Positions 12,201 through 22,975 of a stretch of DNA of 64,000 nucleotides are shown here, piece after piece. The DNA comes from Xiphophorus maculatus. Lineage: Eukaryota; Chordata; Actinopteri; Cyprinodontiformes; Poeciliidae. Within the stretch, counting starts at the first letter, position 1; the number at the start of each line of letters is the position of its first letter. Location: positions 17,094,501 through 17,158,500 of the forward strand of contig NC_036447.1 of the NCBI RefSeq assembly GCF_002775205.1, given 5' to 3'. The position numbers and the translations under genes are program-made. Under the pieces are notes generated by a model. That model was given only the letters and a program-made list of their open reading frames with translations, searched no databases and had not been told where the DNA came from.

Positions 12201-15200
12201 GAGCGCCATCAGAGCATCTGGACCCACAGAGAAGTAGTTGTTCATGGACAGAACCTGGAGGGGGGAGAAGTTCGGCGGGTCAGCTTTGGCTTGTAAACGT
12301 TTGCACAGAAATACAAAGCCGTGTGTTTGAAAAACTTATGTACGTATATCACCTTTGGTTTCCGAAAGTAGACCCCCTTTGACGCTACTTGGACCTTCCA
12401 TCTGAAAATTGTTATTGTGCAGATGAGCAGCATTGAAACGACCAAGAAGAGTATCCACATTCACGTTCAAACTGTTCAACTAAACTATTTAAATTTTTTT
12501 AAACTAAAAAACATGTAGTTCTGGACCCCTACCTGTCCATTTTGACCACTTCTGCGTCCAGAACGTTACGGAGAACCTGCTCCACTGGGATCTCCCCAGC
12601 GTACCCGGCTCCCCAGCCTAGAGTGTTAGAAAGGTCATTTCCTGTCCCCAGAGGAAGGATGGTCACCCTGGGGATAAACTGATCCTGGTCCTGAAAGAAA
12701 AGCAGCATAATAAAAAACATAAATAAAAAAAAAAAGGTGACATATGCTGCTTTGAAAAACAAAATGCTCAATTCGTAAAATTTTAACCATAAATGTTTTA
12801 GTTTTACTTAGATTTCATATGATAGATCATCACAAAATAGTGCATTAGCATGGTTTTCCCTTTTTATTCTTTTAAGTTGTACCTTTCTCGTTCATTTTTC
12901 TTCCAAGGAGCCAGACTCCCTGTGGTTTTTAAGGATTTCTGAAAAGCCCTGGACTTCATCAAAGCTGAACAAAACCTCATCATCGTACCTTGAGCTTCAT
13001 TGCATCTACTGCATCCAGGACCCAGCCCACAGTGCCATCACCTCCACACACCAACACCCGGACCCTGCCTGGGGGCAGCAGGGTGCACAGCTGGAGGGCT
13101 TTGGAAGGAGTCAGCTCAGAAAGGTCAAACACCTGGAAAAGGACGGAGCCGTTCTGATCAAATCTGAGGCTGACGCACCTGAAGTCGGCCTGACACAACA
13201 ACGATTTTTACTGCACGATAAATTGACCCAGTAATTATTGCGATAAAAGTTGATGTTTTTCACAGACAATTTTTAAGTAATACACTGATAATGGCTTAAT
13301 AAAGAACGTTTGCTCTCTCAAAAAACGATGAACTTTTAAATCTTGTAAAGAACATTCTAGACCAGAACTGGACTACATATTAAATGGACAAAATAAAACA
13401 CAAGAATCAAGAACAACTAATAAACCAGAAATAAAATTAAAAAATGCTTAAAACCAACGCCATGAATAAAATGGATTATAAAGTCTGTAAACAAAAATAT
13501 CAATAATCAGAATGGAAAATATCGAGCTCATTTGAATTTATCACGCGATTAATTGATTAAATGCTTATTACGACAGGCTTAACCTGGAGGAAGGCAGAAG
13601 CTGACCTGCACGGGGTTGAGGAGCGTTCGAAACTCTCCCAGCAGAGCCTCCCCCATGTTGTTGCCGCTCCGTGTGTTGGCCAACACCAACACAGGTGTCC
13701 AGCTTCTCCCACAGGAAGCCCCCAACTGCAGGGAAAACAAACAAACAAACAAACAAACAAAAAAAACAGCGATGTGATATTCACTTTCTCCACCGCTCTA
13801 GGAAAAGGAAGCGACTCAGGAGATCCACGTCACGTTCGTCACACCTTGGTGAACTCGTCAGGGTGCCGGCGGCGCAGCTTGTTGACAAGGTGGAGGTAGT
13901 GAGGAGGGATGATGAGGCTGTGGAACTCGCCCAGGTCGCACGTTTCTGCGTCCGCTAAGCCGTCCATGCAGTCATCGTGAACTGTGGTCTGACACCAGAC
14001 ACACCTGAAAAGGAGGCGCAGAGGGAGACGCACCGTGACAGTTTGGGGTCAAACCACGAATGGGGAGTTGAGTAGAGCAACATCAAGCCTGCACACGTTT
14101 GACAACAGCAGCAGTTCATCAGACGGGAGGGTAGAGGGAGCGGTTCTAATCAATCCCATTCTGACCTCAGACGTACCTCTTTAAATGACCAACTTTTTTA
14201 TATTACGTTTTATTTTTGCATAGCCTAATCTTGCTGTTTAAATTCTTCCAAATGCATAAGGCATTTTTTCTAACATGCCTCCTTATTTGTAAGTTAAGCT
14301 GACATTGAACTAGAAACAAGGTGGAACATCTTTCCATTGTTTAAACCGGGTTTGTTCTCCGGCTGTCAGACGAGTTCTGTCAACATCCCAGGATTAGATG
14401 AAAACCAGACGTTAGAGAAGCTCGAAAGTATAAACAGCGAAGTTGCACCGTCACACACAGCATTGGTAAAAAGTAATGAATATCTTGGAACATAAAGCTT
14501 TCAAATATGAATACAAAATGAAGAAATATCTCTGCTCATCACCAGGTAAAACCAAGAAAATTTTGGTTATGTATTAATATTGGTTATGTATTAATAGGAA
14601 AGACCAAAAAGACCAAAAAAATGTCTACAGTATATAATACTATCCTACAGGAAACATTTTGTTATAGGATGTCTATCATTAATAATCTTGTTTTTGCTTC
14701 ATTTTATTGAAGGTTTAATGTGAGACCACAACATTCCAATTTGTTTGACGAGTAAGATTCCAATCACATTTTCCCAAAAAAAAAAATGTGTAAAATTCCT
14801 AAACATGCAACTTTTTGGAGTAGCTTCGCTGGGATCGATTTTACCGCACAAGTACCGATTTGACACCTATACCGACTTTGCATGGTTATCGATATTTTGG
14901 ATCATCTGCTAATCTTAATAGACTGAAAGATTAATGTTAATTAATCTACATGTGTAGCTTTTTTTTTTAAATGTGCGTATATAGATAAAGTTTTACTCAT
15001 TATCTGTATGTTTCCGACTTTGGACACCACTGATCTGAAACCTTAATGAAGTCACAGTGATGTGTTTACTCTACTTGTTTAATCCTGTCTGACATCTGTG
15101 GTACCTGAGGTCGCAGAGCTTAGGCTGAGTCCCACACTGCTGCTTGCACACAGCACAGTAACTAGCCAGCGGCACGTTTCCGCGGACCCAGCGGTGCTCC

Positions 15201-15556
15201 GTGGATCCGTCAGGGCGAGACGGGGCCATGATCTCTTTGCAGGGCAGGCTCCTGTCGGCCCGGCGCAGGCACTGCTCGTCGGCGCACACGCCGCAGCAGT
15301 CGCAGAAAGCTCCGTGCAGGATGTGCTGCGAGCAGACGCAGCAGTAGGTGGGCTTGTTGAACAGGTCCGTGTAGTGCCAGCCGTGTTTGCTCTTCCTGAA
15401 GAACTCCTTCATGTAGGTCTTCCTCTTGGAGCGCTGCGCGCTGCACCACAGCGTCAGGATGACCGGGACGATGACGGCCAGAGAGGTCCAGAACAGCAGC
15501 GTCCACTCCTCCCGGGAGCCGCAGTCCTCCCTCGCCTCGCCCCCCTCCGGGCACAT
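9211..15556 (-). CDS. dgke: Diacylglycerol kinase epsilon
   Basis: Eleven coding exons on the minus strand: 15105-15556, 13845-14004, 13606-13725, 12989-13132, 12533-12690, 12353-12401, 12141-12254, 11947-12018, 10556-10683, 10361-10472, 9211-9435. Together they give 577 aa (human 567). The start at 15556 places a hydrophobic anchor (residues ~17-38) as in human. Two Cys/His-rich C1 domains follow (~59-108 and ~122-175), with the conserved text PTYCCVC and QPKLCD. The catalytic domain starts near residue 213 ([12 protein letters not shown]), carries the GGDGT nucleotide loop (~274) and continues into [14 protein letters not shown] (~305) and an accessory domain ending near IQVKLANP and [12 protein letters not shown]. 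Known role: ATP-dependent phosphorylation of arachidonoyl-diacylglycerol to phosphatidic acid on ER and plasma membranes, in the phosphatidylinositol cycle. The acidic, Pro-rich C-terminus is slightly longer than in human. Every splice junction checks in frame; I see no break. Confidence 0.97.
9589..9903. mobile_element. hAT miniature element with perfect 8-bp duplication
   Basis: Left end TAGGGGTGTACTGATT and right end AATCAGTGCACCCCTA are inverted copies with one mismatch. Flanking GAATATAG occurs at both 9581-9588 and 9904-9911. The 315-bp element has no transposase. It lies in the last dgke intron. Confidence 0.88.
11050..11290. repeat. Probable Tc1/mariner-type repeat remnant in a dgke intron
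   Basis: The stretch TTTTCAATCAGGTTGAGG and neighbouring words resemble the reverse-strand transposase part of fish Tc1-like repeats. Ends and frame are lost. Confidence 0.35.
13201..13572. mobile_element. hAT-type miniature element in a dgke intron
   Basis: Contains GCACGATAAATTGACCCAG, then ATTGCGATAAAA, and near the other end the inverted TTTATCACGCGATTAATT with GACAGGC at the border. These blocks match a widespread fish element with ACGATAAATTG motifs at its termini. No clear target duplication was found. Confidence 0.5.
13736..13760. repeat. (AAAC)n microsatellite
   Basis: About five AAAC units immediately upstream of the dgke exon at 13606-13725 on the minus strand (TTTG repeat on the sense strand), forming part of its polypyrimidine region. 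Confidence 0.85.
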
Positions 15557-16609
15557 CGCTGCTGCGGCCCGGACACGAGCGACGGGCTTTCAAGGAGCGC
15601 AAATGGGAGAAGAGAAGCGCAGAGTCACCACCAAGCGACGACTCATGTTCACTGGCATCAACAGGACGCTGCTTTGTAGTTTGAAGAGGAAAAACTACAA
15701 ACAGGAAGAGGACGGCATCACGTCGAAACGCGAAGTTCTTACGCTGACGTAACTCCTGCAAAGAGGGCTTACACGCCAAGATAGTTCACCCCTACAAATT
15801 CAATTCAATTACAACAAATTGCAACGTTACGTTTCCTGTCAGTATTATCAAAGTATTATTAGTAAACTCTTAAAGGCCATTTTTAAATCTTACTTTTGGT
15901 GATTGCTTAATAATGTTTTATGTATATATAGATTTGGTAAATTAAGGCTGCAGAGCCATGCAGCCTAAATTTACATAATTCAGCTTGAAAAATAATGGCG
16001 AAATATTTGAAAATATAAATATTTTTGAACAGCTGGGATGTCTTTGTTGTGATTATTTACAAGATATTGACCGCAATAAAAATATTTCAGGTGATGCAAT
16101 GAAACGAAATAAGGAAAATCAGATTAAAATACGTGTTCGTGGTTTTCTATTCTATTCTATCCGTCAATTTGAGCGAACACAGACGTAATCGTAGACCTCA
16201 TCTCACATTTAATAAATTATCTTTGGTGCGCTTGCCTGAGGTCAAGCTTACGCATGCGCAGTGTTGAGATCCGGTGGCACAATGACACATTCACACAATG
16301 AGAGGACAACATCTGCGGTCTCCTGCTTCCCCGGAGTGAATCAAGGCAAAGTGCTTATTAAACTACCCACGCTTCTAGAAACGCAATGATGAGCAAGAAA
16401 CCATGAGATGTGGAAACGGAAGTGATGACACAAAAAGACGTGTTCCGTTGTTTGACACCCACAAAAAAGGAATCGCATAGAAATGTTTTATTTTAAATCT
16501 TAATAAGCGTTTCACATTTGTTTAAAATCCCAACCCAGTTTTAACGAGCCGTGAAGGTAGTATTTCTCCTCAGATGGTATTTCATGTAGATCATTTCATG
16601 AATCAAATA

Positions 16610-16665
16610 CATTCTCAGGAAAACATGTCAAGTTTTCCTGAGAATGATTATTTAAAATAATCATT
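16610..16665. repeat. Two overlapping perfect inverted repeats
   Basis: Arms 16610-16624 and 16632-16646 are perfect 15-bp complements with a 7-nt loop. A second perfect 11-bp repeat (16643-16653 and 16655-16665) reuses the last 4 nt of the first hairpin's right arm. Just right of it is the CTCF-like site. Confidence 0.85.
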
Positions 16666-16680
16666 TGGTGTGTGCGTTAG

Positions 16681-16700
16681 CACTGCCATCTAGTGGACAC
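16681..16700. promoter_or_regulatory. Candidate CTCF site
   Basis: CACTGCCATCTAGTGGACAC carries the TGCCATCTAGTGG form of the CTCF core. It lies between the divergent dgke and C17orf67 starts. Motif match only. Confidence 0.45.
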
Positions 16701-17745
16701 TCCTCCACATGCTTGCCATTCGTCACTCCCCTAATAAAATGACATGTTTTTCTGAAGAGTTTTCTCACTTTCAGTATTTTTATTAAACCAGTGTGCTATA
16801 TTATCTACTCGACTTGCTAAAATTTGTTTAAGCGATGTTTTTATTAACCCAATCCTCTACTTCACTGAGCAAATGTCTTGTACCACAACTCATTTCTTTC
16901 CAGTTTTGCTCCTAGTAAGTCAGACTTTGGGCTTAAGGTCTTGACAGCAGATTTTTTTTTTTTTTTTTTGGTTCACTTTAATTCAATACCTGAACTTGGC
17001 CATGCTGTACAATTTGTGCTACAAAAAAGTTGATGAAAAAATAAGCCTTTCTTAAAAAAAAAAAAAAAAAAGCTTTTACAGCAGCAAAGATAATATAACA
17101 GAGATGCACTAAGCGTCATATGTAGGAGACTAGCTGAACTTTATTAGGTCAAATTTGCCTATTCTGGGTTGGACCCTGTTTTGCAGACAGAGCTGCCTTA
17201 ATTCTTCACAATGTAGCTTGGTAAGGTGTTGGACACATTGGATCCATATTGATTAAAACGTTATGAAATTGCTGCAGATTTTGGTGTACATGCATGATGC
17301 TTACTAAGTCCTCTTCTTTCCCCATTCTAAAGCATTATCATTTCAGCAGGTCGTCTTTGCCACTTTCAACAGATGAACCTAATAAAGTGACTGCAGACTG
17401 GCAACCTGCTATTGACAGAGCCCTAGTTGATAAAGGTCACAGTGACACATGAGAAAGGGAGGAGTGGATTTATATGGAACTGATATAATTCAAATTTAGG
17501 GAAGAGGAAACTTTAACTGAACTTTGCTTAAAGTTTGTGAAATAAATACAAATAATAATAATAATAAAAAAGTAACAATTAAAATAAAACCAGGAATATT
17601 TCTCAAAACCTACAGCCTGCTTGTCTGGAAATAAATACAGTTGAAACAAGAAATGTATATTCACCGAATAAAAAGACATACACATTTTTTTTCTCACTTT
17701 CTTCAAATTCGGAAATGTACATACATTTGGTCTGTATGTAAACAT

Positions 17746-17787
17746 CTTCCTCACCCACAAACCTCTCCCAAGTTTGTGGGCGAGGAA
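17746..17787. repeat. Near-perfect hairpin just upstream of C17orf67
   Basis: TTCCTCACCCACAAAC (17747-17762) and GTTTGTGGGCGAGGAA are complementary except for one pair, with a 9-nt loop. The 3' arm ends about 95 nt before the ATG, so it may fall in the 5' UTR or core promoter. Confidence 0.7.
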
Positions 17788-17881
17788 AAGGGGGAGGAAG
17801 ACAGGGAGGAGAAATTTCCCCCCTTCACACCTTCTGAGCTGCAGTGTGGAGCTAAGAGCCGTGAAGACTCAGGCAGGAAAG

Positions 17882-18539
17882 ATGAAGAAGGAGCTGGTGG
17901 TGTTTCTGCTGTGCCTGGTCCTGCTGGCCACTGAAACAGGTAGGATTGCATCTGGGAATAAAGCTGAGGGTAAAATCAGAGTCACAGAGAAAAGCAGAGA
18001 GATATTAGCACTATTTAATATACTTATTGTGTATCTTAACTGTGTCCCCCCCCCCCCCCCCCAGCAACTGGGAAGCTTCTTTATACAGATTGTGAAGGAA
18101 AAACGTATCATTATTTTTACAAGACTGTTTATATTTGAAGACAGATGGGATTAGAAACAACATATTTTTGATTTTTGCTAAAATAAACAAGGCGAGTTAT
18201 TTTATTATCCAAAGCATGCTGTTTTTGCTTTCTCGAAGCTCACTAAAACTCCTGGGTTTCAAATTGCGTGGCTTCTTTTTAATGTCCACATTTCTGGACG
18301 AGACAATTGCCACGTATTGCTGTGAGGCCCCGGCTGCAGCAGAGCCTGCACCAGACGGGGCCCCGATGTTGACAGAAGTAGGTACCGTTCCCCTGCAGCT
18401 CGCTCATGCGCCAGAAGAAGACAGAGCCTCCCCGGCTGCATGCTGGGGTCACGTGCTGCTCGGAGTCCCTCTCCAGGGAGTGTGAAGGATGAATGAGCAC
18501 TTTGTTACCGACCCGGCCTCCAAACACAGCCCTAGATTC

Positions 18540-18570
<31 letters not shown>

Positions 18571-20403
18571 GGACAGAGAGTCCTCATTCTGCAAAGACCA
18601 GTGTTTACAGGAGCTGCTCCTCTGGGATTGGCTGTGGGGGTAAAAAAAAAAACAAAAAAAAAAACAGGCTGCCCTGGTTGAGGAAAGATGTTGTTCTGAT
18701 TAGCCAATACCCAGCTGTGACAAAAACAGCTGGCATGTTTATGGAAAGACAAACAAAAACAGGCTGAGGTTAAACTGCAAGCTGAGAATACCAGGAGGAA
18801 GCACTCTGACTCACATCCACACAGCCAGGAGCTGAAAAACTGCAGTCCTGTTTGGAAATCGCTTCAGTATCACAAGACAATGACCTGTGCAGACAAACTG
18901 TTTGTTTCCTCCTCAGTTGCCAATCCTATCATCGGGGAGAAGTTTGCCAAGCAGCTTCTTCGCAGCAAGAGGCAGGACAGGCCGGTGAAGGCCGGCCACC
19001 CCGATGAACCAATGAGGGTAAGGCGAGAAACAAGCAGAACCCAATCATAAAATATCTCACATTACAGAGTATATTTCACTCTGTTAAATATCTAACATTT
19101 CTTTATAACTTAGGCTTTATTTTATTGAGTGGATCAGAGTGTCTAAAACTTGTAAATCAGCAATCAATCGCTTTCCTTTAGTATGGGCTATTTAGTTTAT
19201 GTGACACTGAGGTGGGTCAGTTTCTTGTATTTTGTTCTTCAAAATGGGAAAGACAAGTGAACATGATATTCAGATAAGGAGAATGAGTGAAATTACTTCA
19301 CGAAAATAACTTCTCGTCTAAACTTCTTCGTATAGACTGTCAGATGAATATGTAGTCATTTCAAACAACTGGAATTGGATCTTGGCACCAGGTACTGTAA
19401 GGAGGACGGCAAGGGAAATATAAAGAAAAAGCTTCAGAGCCACTGGGAACTGCAGAACTGTGGACGGTGGGAAAGAACAAGCTGTTCAGCTGTGAGGTTG
19501 TGTTTGCAGAATAAACCACAGAGGACTGAAATGTTCCCATCAATCTAAACGAAGAGAAGGAACCATGAAAGAAGACCCAGGACTATGGAGAACCCAGAGA
19601 GAGTGGGGAAATTAAGAATACTGAAAGATCCCTCTTTCAGTATTGTTGTGGGAGAAAACTAAGTGTTATCCTATTTGCAAAACAGATTTTATTGAAATGT
19701 CGTTATTGCGAAACCCCACAAACCCCAACTGAATAAACGTGCTCAACTTAAAGGATGGATTCTCTATGGTTTCTAATGTAGGAATTTGCTTCCTGATCTT
19801 TTTTCTCGCATCTCATGAAGAAAGGCAGTAACTGTAGAAAGTGCTGTGTAAGCCCATGTTTTTCCCAAATGCATGAACCGTTTATAAAACTTCATTTAAC
19901 TAAATTACACTGAACTGTAGTTTAATACTTAGAATAATAAAAAAAAAATTAAAAATCACACAGATGAATAAATACGATTGTACGACTCATAACATGGGTG
20001 ATGTGGCTTATTGCCCAGGGCGGCACAGGCTGTGTGGGCGGTCCAAGCTTATTGATTTTTGCACGTCCAGTGAATGTGGAATGTGTTTTTCCCCCAGTGC
20101 TGTGCACGGTGTAAACACTGTCACAAAACACACCACTGACGGAAAAAGGCTAATTACACTGAAAATAGTGTCAGACTGGAAGTCTCTGAAATTAACATTG
20201 AACAAATAAATGCCTCTTGATGACATGATTACAAATTTGTGTTTTGCAGAACTGGCTTTCTCGAGGGAGTTTATATTTCATTTGTTTGTCTGTGCGGGAG
20301 CAGGAAAAGGAAAAAAGTCAACGACGGGATGCAAGAAGGCAACCAGGGAGTAATTCAAGCAAAAAGTGCCACTGGCCATGCTTCTGCTTTTCAGCTGCAG
20401 TTC

Positions 20404-20476
<73 letters not shown>

Positions 20477-21432
20477 AATAAATAAATGCAAAACATGGAG
20501 TCTTTAAATGTAATGCAAAGTGTGCATTTGCAGTAAACCGTATCAGTACTTACAAACAAAAATTCTGTCAGAAACAAAGACTGGACAGTACTAAAGTTTC
20601 TACTCTGAGTGGATATGAATGTGAAACAGCGTTTTGTGCATCGAGTTGCTGTGAGCTGTGATAATGAGAATCATCATGTTTGTTTGGAAACTTCGTATTA
20701 TGGCCATGTTTATTTCTGGAAGCAGTGAAACATCAGCTTGAGTTTGATGCGTCTACTTGAGGTTTTTCTTCGCCATTCTGTTACTGGATGTCAGTTTGAG
20801 ATCAGATTTCACTTTGAAGAAATTATGGCAATCAGTTGTTGTTTTTTTCTATCTTATTTTTGATGGGGTCGCTATCACTGTTTCCACCGTGAAAAACAGT
20901 TCAACCTTCTTTTATTGTGTTCATGGGTTCGCTAAAGGGACGTTATCATTGTTATTATAAGGAGACCTGAGGTTATTACGTGGTGTCTGCAGAAGTTTAC
21001 TTTCATGGGGAGGGCTATCGTGTTCCAGTGTCTAGTATTTTTTGCAAAGCTGTTAAAATAATAATAATTTTAAAAAACTCAATAAACTCACACAAGTCAT
21101 GCTTTTCTGCACTCATCTGGTTTCATTGTCCAGTTGAACTGGAGGTGTCTCAGCAGGATTTCGCTCTGATTCTGCGATTCTCCCTGAAAAGTTACAATTT
21201 AGCAAACTGTGAAAACCAGCAATAACATCCGTCAGCCCAGAGGGCTTCTTCCAGCTTATTTATTTATCTTTTTTCCCCACGTGTCTCCTTCGGGTGACTC
21301 TGCATCTCTCCACAGGAGCATCTGCTCCGCATGCAGGCGCTGGACCAGAGGGCCCAGGAGACCAACATGGAGTACTGGCTGAACCCCCACTGCCCCCCGC
21401 GCTGCGACAGGAACTACGGACACCCGGTCTGA
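17882..21432 (+). CDS. C17orf67: C17orf67 homologue, small secreted protein
   Basis: Three coding exons, 17882-17939, 18917-19017 and 21316-21432 (TGA), joined in frame give 91 aa. Residues 1-21 are a clear signal peptide: a KK start, a Leu/Val core and a small-residue exit. Then comes a conserved block, AKQLLRSKRQDRP, whose RSKR (residues 35-38) fits the furin consensus R-X-K/R-R. The C-terminal part carries WLNPHC and CDRN with two cysteines and ends HPV. The human protein has about the same length and the same landmarks, and is likewise divergent from DGKE. No biochemical function is established. I infer a secreted precursor cut to a ~53-residue peptide. Intron 1 is rich in repeats (a C run near 18047 and a GA tract at 18544); intron 2 holds a long TAA repeat. 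Poly(A) signals AATAAA occur at 21793 and 22190. Confidence 0.9.
18544..18569. repeat. (GA)n microsatellite
   Basis: About 13 GA units in C17orf67 intron 1. On the minus strand it reads as a CT tract followed by TTTCTGAATCTAG, a good acceptor-like string. Confidence 0.95.
19617..19644. repeat. Perfect 12-bp inverted repeat, 4-nt loop
   Basis: AATACTGAAAGA, loop TCCC, then TCTTTCAGTATT. Lies in C17orf67 intron 2. Confidence 0.8.
20404..20487. repeat. (TAA)n then (AAAT)n microsatellite
   Basis: About 21 TAA units followed by about five AAAT units in C17orf67 intron 2. It produces poly-Ile and poly-Leu open frames that are artefacts. Confidence 0.97.
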
Positions 21433-22975
21433 GCACCAAGGTCTCCGCCAGTCTTTCCACATTCAGTTTTCGGATCCAATCCGTGCGCTGCCAAATTCGC
21501 TGATAAAATCAACGCTCTGCACTCATAATTTGCAGGCCTTCGTCGTCTATTCAAACATTTTAATGAAGTCCTTACGAGGCCACAGCAGAGCGTATATAGT
21601 CCCTGGGTCAAATTATCCTCTTCGTGGACTTTCTTGAATGCCAACAAAACATGTCCCCTAGCTTTCTTCCATGACGTTTGTAAAAAATTTCCCCCCCCCA
21701 AAAATTATTGTTTTATTTTATTTTTTTTCTATTTGTAGTTGCGTTTATGGCTCAGCTGAGTTCAGACGAACCTTTCTCAGGTCAAGTTTGGGAATAAAGT
21801 GCCGTGTGACTGCTTTCTACTAAACCTGCACGCTATAAAGCGCTGACGGTGAAAAGATGCTGCTTCTTTCTCCAAACAGCTGTTGAAGTAAAAACAAAAC
21901 ACACGTCAGGCCGTCACACTGCGTCACGAATTAATTTGCTTATTTTTGCGTTAATCAAGCACGGTCTTATATTTATTTATTTTTTTTTTTCCCCTCTGCT
22001 TGCAGAAAACGACCAGGAACGACGGGACACGAATTTCACGAAGGGATCTTAAAAAAAAAAACAAAGAAAGCAAAAACTTTTCTTCCTATTATTGTCCTTC
22101 AAATACAAAATGTTTTCTAATGTATAAGAGTGTAGTTCACGTATTTTTCTAGTTGTAGATTTTTTTTTCTGAGTAACAATGGACAGCAAAATAAAATAAA
22201 AATAATTAATAAATACCCGTGTTCAAACTCTTTATTACTATTATATATTATGTTTACAAACCAAACCATATGCTTTTTATGAATAGAGAGCGCAGAGTGA
22301 AGCGGTACGCAGTCGTTACGGAATTCGGGACGTTAGTGTCTCATGGCTGTATTAAAATAAAAAAAGAAAAAATAACGCATACATGCAAACTCAACTGATT
22401 TATTGAAAAGCATCTAAAAAGCAATCTGACAACTTTCTGTTACGGCAAACATATCTATGAAAAATGTAAAATGACGTATATTCTTGGGAAAAAATTGATA
22501 AATGCACCTTGAAGGAAAAAAAAAAAAAAAAGGTTTAATTAAAAAAAAAAAAAACCCCAAAAAACAAGACATTACAAAACTCTTTAGGACAAAACAAAAC
22601 AATTTTTTAATACTACTGTATTCAAAGTGCTCCAGTTTTTTTAGTTTTACAGATACACTGTCAGGATAACCAGTTCAAATAATAGATTAAATATAAGACA
22701 TGGGTATCTTTTTCTTTTGAACTCAGCTTGGAAGATATGAGGGGAAAAAAATACATTCTAGCTGGTTTTAGATGGAAAAATAGTGAAATTTAGGAGCTCT
22801 GTACAGAAAGCAGCATTCTGCTGCAAAGGAAACGTCACATTCACCAACACCTCAGGTAAAACGGACCTCATATCATTTGGTCAAAACATTAAATATATAC
22901 CAGACTTTATATAATACTCCTTTATACATTACATACAAAAACAGCTTTGCTTAAATATCCCATAAACTTCCAGAA
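21433..22975. other. Tail-to-tail interval between C17orf67 and cbx8
   Basis: Made of the two 3' UTRs. Plus-strand AATAAA at 21793 and 22190-22200, and minus-strand AATAAA at 22399-22404, leave at most about 200 bp of true intergenic DNA. It is AT-rich with A runs at 22515 and 22540. No NOG or other gene is present, although NOG flanks C17orf67 in human. Confidence 0.6.

Larger units (their letters stand above)
15557..17881. promoter_or_regulatory. Divergent upstream region shared by dgke and C17orf67
   Basis: The two genes point away from each other across 2.3 kb. A palindromic NRF1-like site TACGCATGCGCAG lies at 16249-16261 and an ETS-like ACGGAAGTG at 16416-16424, both typical of TATA-less promoters. 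A CTCF-like site sits at 16681-16700. No coding exon was seen. Which sites drive which gene is not determined. Confidence 0.5.

Noticed and set aside
11871-12296. 141-aa plus-strand frame
   Set aside because: It is antisense across dgke exons 11947-12018 and 12141-12254 and the intron between them.
15098-15779. Long plus- and minus-frame ORFs over dgke exon 1 (193, 189 and 108 aa)
   Set aside because: Shadow frames of the GC-rich first dgke exon; the true frame encodes the membrane anchor and C1 domains.
20278-20577. Poly-Ile and poly-Leu open frames
   Set aside because: Translation of the TAA microsatellite.
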